Positions 55,228 to 61,708 of a DNA stretch of 64,000 nt are shown piece after piece. Position 1 is the first letter of the stretch. Every line of letters begins with the position of its first letter. A program made the position numbers and the translations under genes. Source of the stretch: Acidovorax defluvii. GTDB lineage: Bacteria > Pseudomonadota > Gammaproteobacteria > Burkholderiales > Burkholderiaceae_C. Under the pieces are notes generated by a model. The model saw nothing but the letters and a program-made list of their open reading frames with translations, made no database searches and was not told the DNA's origin. The DNA lies in NCBI GenBank assembly GCA_003268905.1, contig QLTU01000004.1, forward strand, positions 124,001 to 188,000, in the 5' to 3' direction.

Positions 55228-56637
55228 TTACTCCTCATCCGAAATCTCCAACTGCTTGAGGTCCGCAAACTTGGCCGCCATCGTCGGGTTGCCGCGTGTG
55301 AGCTTCTTGATCGTCAGGTCTTCGGCCTTGTCGTTGGCCAGGCGCAGGTTGTTGGCCGACTTGTGCAGCGCTTCCTTGGTCTTCTCCAGGTCCTTGATCG
55401 CATCGTCAATGCGCTTCACGGCCTCTTCAAACCCGTCGGACGCCAGGCGCCAGTTGCGACCAAACGCGCCCTTGAACTCCTCCAGTTGCGATTCGAACCT
55501 GGTGATGTCCAGGTTCTGCGCCTTCACCAGCGCCAGCTCTGACTTGTATTGCAGCGACTTCATCGCCGCGTTGCGCAGCAGCGTGATGATGGGAATGAAG
55601 AACTGCGGCCGCACCACGTACATCTTGGGGTAGCGGTAGAACATGTCCACGATGCCGGTGTTGTACAGCTCGCTCTCGGGCTCTAGCAGCGACACCAGCA
55701 CCGCGTATTCGCAGCCTTTTTCACTGCGGTCTTTGTCCAGCTCTTTCAAGAAGTCTTCGTTGCGCTTTTTGGTGGCGGTCTCGTCGTTTTCGTTCTTCAT
55801 CTCGAACATGATCGAGACGATCTCGTTGCCCGACTCGTCCAGGTCGCGAAAGATGTAGTCGCCCTTGCTGCCACTGCGCGCGTCGTTGTCCTTCTCGAAG
55901 TACGCGCGTGCAAACGCGGTGGCGCGGATGCGGTTGAACTCCGTCTCGCAGTGCTGCTCCAGCGTCTCGCCCACCATCTTGGTTGACAGGCGCGCCTTCA
56001 TGTCCCGCAGCCGCGCAATCTCGCCATCGCGGTCGCGCAACTGCAGGGCGAACTGCTCTTTGATGGCGGCCTCCTCCAGCTGCTTTTTCACCACCACCAG
56101 GTTCAGATCGTTCTTGAATTCATCGCGCTCGCGGGCCACCACCGTCACTGCCTCGGTCACCGCCAGCCTGCGCGCCACCTCGCCCGCCTCCAGTTGTGAT
56201 TTGAGTTGCTGGATTTCGGCGTCCTTCTTGGCGGCCACGCCCTGCAGCTCTTGCGCCAGCCGCGCTTGCGCCAACTGCTCCGCCGCCTGCTGCGCCTGCC
56301 GCGCACGCTCCAGCTCATTCGCCAACGCATCGCGCTGCTTCTCCACCGCGCTAAGGGCCTGCGCCACCGCCAGGTCGCGCTCCACACCGCCTGCATCCAG
56401 CTGCGCCTTCAGGGCTTGAATCTCGGCATCTTTAGCCGCTGCCGCCTTCTGCAACTCGTTGGCCACCTGGGCCTGCGCCAGCGCCACCGCACTGCGCTTG
56501 TCCTGCTCAGCCAGCTCCAGCCGCTCGTGCAACTGCGCATGGAAATCCGCATCGCGCACCTGCTTGAGGATGTCGGCGTAGCCGGATTCGTCCACCTTGA
56601 AGGCTTTGTGGCAGTGGGGGCAGATGATGTCGTGCAT
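55228..56637 (-). CDS. DUF2130 protein: zinc finger, coiled coil and nuclease-like domain
   Basis: This is a 469-residue protein. N-terminal CPHCHKAF zinc-binding start, then a long Ala/Gln/Glu coiled coil (about residues 30-225, '[20 protein letters not shown]'). The DUF2130 core follows (about 225-400) with D260 and an ExK at 279-281 ('[13 protein letters not shown]'), a spacing like PD-(D/E)xK nucleases; catalysis is inferred, not shown. C-terminal helices end [12 protein letters not shown]2130 genes are often found in defence islands. It is divergent from the Fic gene 200 bp away. Confidence 0.85.
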   Translation of the reverse strand: MHDIICPHCHKAFKVDESGYADILKQVRDADFHAQLHERLELAEQDKRSAVALAQAQVANELQKAAAAKDAEIQALKAQLDAGGVERDLAVAQALSAVEKQRDALANELERARQAQQAAEQLAQARLAQELQGVAAKKDAEIQQLKSQLEAGEVARRLAVTEAVTVVARERDEFKNDLNLVVVKKQLEEAAIKEQFALQLRDRDGEIARLRDMKARLSTKMVGETLEQHCETEFNRIRATAFARAYFEKDNDARSGSKGDYIFRDLDESGNEIVSIMFEMKNENDETATKKRNEDFLKELDKDRSEKGCEYAVLVSLLEPESELYNTGIVDMFYRYPKMYVVRPQFFIPIITLLRNAAMKSLQYKSELALVKAQNLDITRFESQLEEFKGAFGRNWRLASDGFEEAVKRIDDAIKDLEKTKEALHKSANNLRLANDKAEDLTIKKLTRGNPTMAAKFADLKQLEISDEE

Positions 56638-56792
56638 GGCGGTCGCTGTGTGTTGTGTTTGGTTGGGTGGGGAGCATAGCGGGCACCAAGCAAAGCAATG
56701 GGGTGCGCTGCACGCGCGCTAGGGATGTCCTGACATGGACGTCTCCAGAAGAGCAAGATTCGGCAGCGCCAGTTGTGCGGCGAAAAGCACGT

Positions 56793-56821
56793 TTATTCAC
56801 CGCATATTTTGCGGCGAATAA
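56793..56821. promoter_or_regulatory. 29-bp palindrome upstream of fic, probable operator
   Basis: TTATTC-a-CCGCA ... TGCGG-c-GAATAA. Further CCGCAT/TGCGG half-sites lie at about 56776 and 56823-56838. The dense half-sites immediately before the start suggest autoregulation by the Fic protein's C-terminal winged helix or by another regulator. Confidence 0.6.
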
Positions 56822-56837
56822 CCCGCATAATCACCGC

Positions 56838-57977
56838 ATGCGTCCCCACCGCCCCACCCGCACGCCCCGCTACCTCTGGCAATTGCCCGATTGGCCGAAC
56901 CTGACTTTTGATGCCGCAGCCCTGGCCGCGCCACTTGCGCAGGTGCATCGCGCACAGGGCATGCTGGCCGGGCGCATGGCCGAGCTGGGCCTGCCGCAGC
57001 GCGACCAGGCCACCCTGCAAGTGCTGACGCAAGAAGTCATCACCACCAGCGCCATCGAAGGCGAACGGCTGGACCTGGACGCCGTGCGCTCCTCCGTGGC
57101 CCGCAAGCTGGGGCTCGATATTGGAGCCCTGGCACCCAGCGACCGGCATGTGGACGGCGTGGTGGACGTGGTGCTGGACGCCACCCGCCACTTTGACCAA
57201 CCCCTGACCCCCGAGCGTTTGTTTGGCTGGCACGCCGCGCTGTTCCCCACCGGTTACAGCGGGCGCATGCGCATCACCGTGGCCGCGTGGCGCACCGATG
57301 CCAGCGGCCCAATGCAAGTGGTGTCTGGCCAAAACATTGACGATATGGGCAGAGAGAAAGTGCACTTTGAAGCCCCACCCGCCGCCACCCTGCCCGCGCA
57401 AACCCAGGCCTTTTTTGACTGGTTTGAAGCCGCCCCGGAGGGCGACGCTCTCATCAAAGCCGGGCTGGCCCACCTGTGGCTGGTCACCCTGCACCCGTTT
57501 GACGACGGCAACGGCCGCATCAGCCGCGCTGTGGGCGACATGGCCCTGGCCCGCGCGGAGGGAACGCATCAACGCTTCTACAGCTTCAGCGCCCAGATCC
57601 AGCGCGAACGCAAAGACTATTACGACCAGCTAGAGGCCACCCAAAAAGGCCCCTTGGACGTCACCCTGTGGCTGCACTGGTTTTTGGGCTGCCTGCTGCG
57701 CGCCGTGCAGGGCGCAGACGTCACACTGGCGGGCGTGCTGGACAAAGCCCAGTTCTGGCAGCGATGGGCGGGCACGCCCATGAATGCGCGGCAAACCCTG
57801 GTGCTGAACCGCGTGCTGGACGGCATGGAGGGCAAACTGACCAACGCCAAGTGGGCTGCGATAGGCAAATGCTCGCCCGATACGGCACTGCGCGACATCA
57901 ACGACCTGTTGACCCTGGGCGTGCTGGCGCGGCTGGAAGGTGGCGGGCGGAATACCGCCTACATCTTGGTCAAATAA
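56838..57977 (+). CDS. Fic domain AMPylase-like protein, class II
   Basis: This is a 379-residue protein, start ATG 56838. N-terminal DUF4172-like segment (RYLWQLPDWPNLTFD, residues 11-25), inhibitory motif TSAIEG at 70-75 (Ser/Thr-xxx-Glu-Gly, class II, intramolecular), FIC motif HPFDDGNGR at 219-227, and a C-terminal winged-helix-like part (about 315-375). Should transfer AMP or another nucleotide to a target Ser/Thr/Tyr hydroxyl, held off by Glu74. Target unknown. Complete and tightly packed with a palindromic operator; 200 bp from DUF2130. Confidence 0.92.
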   Translation: MRPHRPTRTPRYLWQLPDWPNLTFDAAALAAPLAQVHRAQGMLAGRMAELGLPQRDQATLQVLTQEVITTSAIEGERLDLDAVRSSVARKLGLDIGALAPSDRHVDGVVDVVLDATRHFDQPLTPERLFGWHAALFPTGYSGRMRITVAAWRTDASGPMQVVSGQNIDDMGREKVHFEAPPAATLPAQTQAFFDWFEAAPEGDALIKAGLAHLWLVTLHPFDDGNGRISRAVGDMALARAEGTHQRFYSFSAQIQRERKDYYDQLEATQKGPLDVTLWLHWFLGCLLRAVQGADVTLAGVLDKAQFWQRWAGTPMNARQTLVLNRVLDGMEGKLTNAKWAAIGKCSPDTALRDINDLLTLGVLARLEGGGRNTAYILVK

Positions 57978-57978
57978 G

Positions 57979-58028
57979 CCGCTAGCGCTTAAACCATAAG
58001 CGCTAGCGGCTATCAAATCAGAAGCAAT
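57979..58028. repeat. Palindromic repeat after fic
   Basis: ccgctagcgcttaaaccata then agcgctagcggctatcaaat: complete copy with arms extended to CCGCTAGCGCTTA / TAAGCGCTAGCGG, 13 bp perfect; the strongest hairpin of the family in this window. Confidence 0.85.
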
Positions 58029-58058
58029 TCACGGCCTAGCGACGCCGCAATTCACCAC

Positions 58059-58104
58059 CACCTACCCCAGCGCATACCGCGCCAGCCGCTGCGCCAGCGT
58101 GCCG
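58059..58104. repeat. 46-bp direct repeat, left copy (3' end of fosX)
   Basis: Identical at 45 of 46 positions to 59669-59714 (single difference at 58069). It encodes the last codons of FosX. Confidence 0.9.
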
Positions 58105-58478
58105 GTGTGCAGTTCAAACAGGTGGTTGTCAAAGTCGTAAAAGTACAGCGACTGCCCCTCGCCCTCCACCCGTGGGCGGGGCGGCTTCACCTCCGCCCCC
58201 AGTGCGCGTAGCCGCGCCTCGCAAGCGGGCAAATCCTCGTCAGCCACGGCAAAGGCAACGTGGCGGTAGCTGCGCTGTGCCGGTGGCTCGCCCTCCATGA
58301 ACGCCAGCCACAGCCCGCCCAGCAATACAAACTTTTCGCGGGAGAGGGAGAAATTGCGGCCCTGGCTGTCGTAAACCTCTTGCGCGCCCAGGCCCTCGCA
58401 GAACAGGCGGGCGGTGCGGCCCACGTCGCGCACGATGAAGGTGAGGTGGCTGAGGCCGAGGATGGGAGCGGTTGCCAT
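58062..58478 (-). CDS. fosX: FosX-type fosfomycin hydrolase (glyoxalase fold)
   Basis: This is a 138-residue protein, start ATG 58478 (58496 possible). Strong match to the FosX/FosE pattern: 'LSHLTFIVRDVGRTARLFCE' (metal His), SLSREKFVLLGGLWLAFMEG with the catalytic Glu of the FosX type, YRHVAF (metal His), 'RVEGEGQSLYFYDFDNHLFE' (metal Glu) and LHTGTLAQRLARY. FosX adds water to the epoxide of fosfomycin with Mn2+. It may act on fosfomycin or have another epoxide substrate, as environmental homologues do. Alone and convergent with fic. Its 3' end is duplicated 1.6 kb away. Confidence 0.88.
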   Translation of the reverse strand: MATAPILGLSHLTFIVRDVGRTARLFCEGLGAQEVYDSQGRNFSLSREKFVLLGGLWLAFMEGEPPAQRSYRHVAFAVADEDLPACEARLRALGAEVKPPRPRVEGEGQSLYFYDFDNHLFELHTGTLAQRLARYALG

Positions 58479-58610
58479 GGGGGAGCCTGTACTCATCAAT
58501 GTGCTGAGGGGTGGGTTGTAGCGCATTCGCGCCGCCTATGGGCGCATGCAAGCTGAACCCATAGAAAAATGAACCAAAAAAAGTAACTTAACTTATTGTC
58601 AATATTCACT

Positions 58611-58648
58611 TTTCGGTAAAAAATCTAAAAACACAAAATATACCGAAA
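58611..58648. promoter_or_regulatory. Inverted repeat in an AT-rich leader, reaching the start codon
   Basis: TTTCGGTA (58611-58618) and TACCGAAA (58641-58648) are perfect arms 22 bp apart; the second arm includes the A of the ATG. The leader 58555-58647 is very AT-rich. Looks like an operator that would block translation or transcription of the nucleotidyltransferase gene. Confidence 0.55.
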
Positions 58649-59589
58649 TGCTCGAACTCAGCCCTACCATCACCCGCCAGTACATAGACGCCGTTGCCGT
58701 GTTTGACGCGCGGGCCGAAGCCACCGAAGAAGCCGCCCAGGTGCGCGGCGGCATGTACTGGCACGCGGGGCCTGCGTCGTCGCCGCAGGCGCAATACCTG
58801 GTGCGTACCTCGCCCGCCGGGGCCGAAACCAGCCTGGGGCCCCGCACCCCCGAGACACAGGCCATCTACGACAAATTCATGCAACGAAAGCAGGCCAGCG
58901 CCGAACGGCTCACCGGCCTGAAAGCCGCGCTAGACCAGCAACAGCGCATGAACCGCGCCCTGCGCGTCGGCAGGGTAGACCCGCTGGTGGTGGCACTGCT
59001 TAACCGCCTGGCCAGCACCCACCTGAGCGAGCACTTCCGCGTGGTGGGCACCCACGCCCTCTACGCCTACGAGGCCGCCGCCGGGGTGCGGCTGGAGGCC
59101 GACGCACTGGCCACGCGCGACATTGACTTGCTGTGGGACACCCGCAAACGCATCATCTTCTCCACCCAGCTCGCCCGGGTGGATAGCTCCATGCTGGGGG
59201 TGCTCAAAAAGGTAGACCCCACCTTTCGCATCAGACAGGGCCAAAAGTACACCGCCGTCAACAAAGACGGCTTTGAGGTGGACATCATCCGCCGCGAGCG
59301 CACCGGCGACGACCCCCACCCCATCAAACTCAGCGACGCGGATGAAGACTTCTGGGTGGCCCAGGCCCGCCGCGCCAGCGTGCTGCTGGACTCACCGGGC
59401 TTCTCTGCCGTCATCGTCGCCACCAACGGCACCATGGCCCGCATGCACACCGTGCACCCGGCCACGTTTGTGGCGTTCAAGCGGTGGATGGCAGGGCAAC
59501 CTGACCGCGACCCGCTGAAGCGGCGGCGGGACGTGTTGCAGGCCGATGCGGTGCAGGTGCTGTTGGAGCAGTATTTGCCGCAGGTTTGA
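58648..59589 (+). CDS. GSU2403 family nucleotidyltransferase-fold protein
   Basis: This is a 313-residue protein. The nucleotidyltransferase core has 'HFRVVGTHALYAYEAAAGVR' (the G-S/T strand) and 'LATRDIDLLWDTRKRIIFST' with the DxD metal pair (about residues 155-157), then 'DGFEVDIIRRERTGDD' for the third acid. N-terminal helices 1-120. Resembles the AbiEii/MNT superfamily, whose members can be toxins that modify tRNA. No separate antitoxin gene is seen. It has no ribosome site but an AT-rich leader and an inverted repeat at its start. Bracketed by direct repeats. Toxicity is inference. Confidence 0.8.
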   Translation: MLELSPTITRQYIDAVAVFDARAEATEEAAQVRGGMYWHAGPASSPQAQYLVRTSPAGAETSLGPRTPETQAIYDKFMQRKQASAERLTGLKAALDQQQRMNRALRVGRVDPLVVALLNRLASTHLSEHFRVVGTHALYAYEAAAGVRLEADALATRDIDLLWDTRKRIIFSTQLARVDSSMLGVLKKVDPTFRIRQGQKYTAVNKDGFEVDIIRRERTGDDPHPIKLSDADEDFWVAQARRASVLLDSPGFSAVIVATNGTMARMHTVHPATFVAFKRWMAGQPDRDPLKRRRDVLQADAVQVLLEQYLPQV

Positions 59590-59599
59590 GTATCAAATC

Positions 59600-59650
59600 G
59601 ACCTCTAGCGTAATCAGGATAAGCGCTAGCAGCTATCACATGCGTAGCGA
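59600..59650. repeat. Palindromic repeat after the nucleotidyltransferase gene
   Basis: acctctagcgtaatcaggat then aagcgctagcagctatcaca: complete copy, one arm shortened. Together with the next feature it mirrors the pair at 57979-58104. Confidence 0.8.
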
Positions 59651-59668
59651 AAACCGCTTTTGCATCCG

Positions 59669-59714
59669 CACCTACCCCTGCGCATACCGCGCCAGCCGCT
59701 GCGCCAGCGTGCCG
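59669..59714. repeat. 46-bp direct repeat, right copy (orphan fosX tail)
   Basis: Copy of the fosX 3' end (58059-58104) without the rest of the gene; leftward frame reads GTLAQRLARYAQG and stop. It lies 54 bp before the Mod-B start. Confidence 0.9.
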
Positions 59715-59767
59715 CCGGTGAGGTTGCGGCACCCGAGCCCACAAAACCGACGCCATACACTCGCACC

Positions 59768-61708
59768 ATGTCTGAAAAGCCGCTCTCTACCCCCCTGCTC
59801 CACACCCCCAGCCCCGCCGCGCACAAGCTGGAGCTGCTGCGCCAACTCTTCCCCCAAGCCGTGCAAACCGACCCCGACGGCAGCGTGCGGGTGGATGCGG
59901 CGCAAATCCAGCGTGCGCTGGACCCCGCCAACGCCCAAGGCATTCGGGTGGAAGAAACCGGGTACGAGCTGCGCTGGGTGGGCAAGCAAGAGGCCTACCA
60001 CACCGCCTTTGCGCGCACCGACAAAATCGTGGCCCCTGTGCCTGCCGACAGCAAAGCGTGGGACAGCACGGGCAACCTGCTCATCAAGGGCGACAACCTG
60101 GATGCCCTGAAGCTCTTGCGCCAGAGCTACTTTGGCCAGGTCAAGCTCATCTACATCGATCCGCCCTACAACACCAAGAGCGACGAGTTCATCTACCGCG
60201 ACGACTTCACCGCCCGCCAGACCGACATCCTGGCCCAGCTGGGCTACAGCGCCGACAACGTGGAGTACATCCAGAACATCTATGGCGCCCGCACGCACAG
60301 CGGCTGGCTGTCGTTCATGTACCCGCGCCTGCTGCTGGCCAAAGACCTGCTGCGCGACGATGGGGTGATCTTTATCAGCATTGACGACAACGAGCAGGCG
60401 CAATTGAAGCTGCTGTGTGATGAGGTGTTTGGGCAAGATAACTTCGTGGCAAATGTGATTTGGCACAAGCGCTATGCAGCATCTAATGACTCCAAAGACA
60501 TACCGTCTATGCACGACTACGTTCTTGTCTATCAAAAGTCAGAAACGTTTCTCAGAAACCTTCTTCCTAGGACTGAAAAGCAAGATGCGCTGTACAGGTA
60601 CGACGACAACGATGGAAAAGGTAAGTGGCGTCCTGACAACCTGAGTGTGAAAACAGTCTCAAGCGCATACCTTTACCCTGTTATCAACCCAAATACAGGC
60701 GAGACCTACTCACCACCAAAAGGGCGATGCTGGCTTACCAGCTCCGCAAAAATGCAAGAGTGGATTACCGAGGGTAGGGTCTATTTTGGCCAAGATGGTC
60801 AGGGGGCACCACAGCTCAAGCGCTACCTGAACGAGGTTCAACAAGGAATTGTTCCAACCACTTACTGGGGCTACGATGAAGTGGGACACACGGACAGTGC
60901 GCGAAAAGACTTGAAGAGCGTTTTTGATGGTGTCGCGCCATTCGACAACCCTAAGCCAGTCGGTGTCATTCAAAAATCATTGTTGGTGGGTGCGACCAAG
61001 GACGCCATCGTGCTCGATTTCTTCGCAGGCAGCGGCACCACAGGCGAAGCCGTCATGCGCCTGAACGCCGAAGACGGTGGCCAGCGCCAGTTCATCCTGG
61101 TGCAAATCCCCCAGCCCATCGACCCCAAAAAGCAGAAAGAAGCCCACAGCTTTGTGACGCAAACACTGGGCAAGCCCGAGGCGACGATTTTCGAGATCAC
61201 CGCCGAGCGCCTGCGCCGTGCGGGCGACAAGATCAACGCCGCCCAACGCAGCCAAGGCAAGCCCGAGGTGGATGCGGGTTTTCGTGTGTACACGCTGGCC
61301 GACGACCCGCATGCCCTGGTGCACCGCACCCGGCTGGACCAGGCCACCCAGGCCGATGTGGCCGCGCTGCAAACCGCCATTGCCACGCCCCAGCCCGAAC
61401 AGCGCCCCGTGGTGCTGGCCAACCTGCTGCTGACCGAGGGCCTGCCCCTGTCGGCCACGCTCACGCCCCTGGCGGCAGGCAGCGTGGCCGATGCCCTGTG
61501 GCAAGCGCAAGACACCTTGCTGGTGCTGGACGCTGTGCCGCTGGACGCTTTGGTTGACCTGCTGCGCCAGCGCAAGGCGGCGGGCACCCCGGTGCACCAT
61601 GTCAGCGTGTACGCCCCGTGGGTGCACGACGACAACTTTTTGCAAGGCGTGCAAACCTTGCTGGAGGCCGAGGGCTTTAGCGCGGACCGCTTGCGGCTGC
61701 GGGGGTGA
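59768..61708 (+). CDS. Type III restriction-modification methyltransferase (Mod), system B
   Basis: This is a 646-residue protein, start ATG 59768. Beta-class adenine methyltransferase: N-terminal helical domain (residues 1-100), motif IV DPPYNTKS (131-138), recognition domain (about 230-400, DNA 60455-60970, AT-richer than both flanks), AdoMet motif LDFFAGSGTTG (416-426), and a long C-terminal domain. The recognition domain shares with Mod-A a YFGxDG...KRYLxxVQQGxVPxTxW pattern, though the rest differs. Should methylate adenine at an asymmetric site and guide the next gene's nuclease. Stop and the next start overlap (TGATG at 61706-61710). Confidence 0.93.
   Translation: MSEKPLSTPLLHTPSPAAHKLELLRQLFPQAVQTDPDGSVRVDAAQIQRALDPANAQGIRVEETGYELRWVGKQEAYHTAFARTDKIVAPVPADSKAWDSTGNLLIKGDNLDALKLLRQSYFGQVKLIYIDPPYNTKSDEFIYRDDFTARQTDILAQLGYSADNVEYIQNIYGARTHSGWLSFMYPRLLLAKDLLRDDGVIFISIDDNEQAQLKLLCDEVFGQDNFVANVIWHKRYAASNDSKDIPSMHDYVLVYQKSETFLRNLLPRTEKQDALYRYDDNDGKGKWRPDNLSVKTVSSAYLYPVINPNTGETYSPPKGRCWLTSSAKMQEWITEGRVYFGQDGQGAPQLKRYLNEVQQGIVPTTYWGYDEVGHTDSARKDLKSVFDGVAPFDNPKPVGVIQKSLLVGATKDAIVLDFFAGSGTTGEAVMRLNAEDGGQRQFILVQIPQPIDPKKQKEAHSFVTQTLGKPEATIFEITAERLRRAGDKINAAQRSQGKPEVDAGFRVYTLADDPHALVHRTRLDQATQADVAALQTAIATPQPEQRPVVLANLLLTEGLPLSATLTPLAAGSVADALWQAQDTLLVLDAVPLDALVDLLRQRKAAGTPVHHVSVYAPWVHDDNFLQGVQTLLEAEGFSADRLRLRG

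Noticed and set aside
59672-60535. 287-codon minus-strand frame ending in the orphan fosX tail
   Set aside because: Only its last 13 residues resemble FosX because of the duplicated 46 bp; the rest is antisense to Mod-B.
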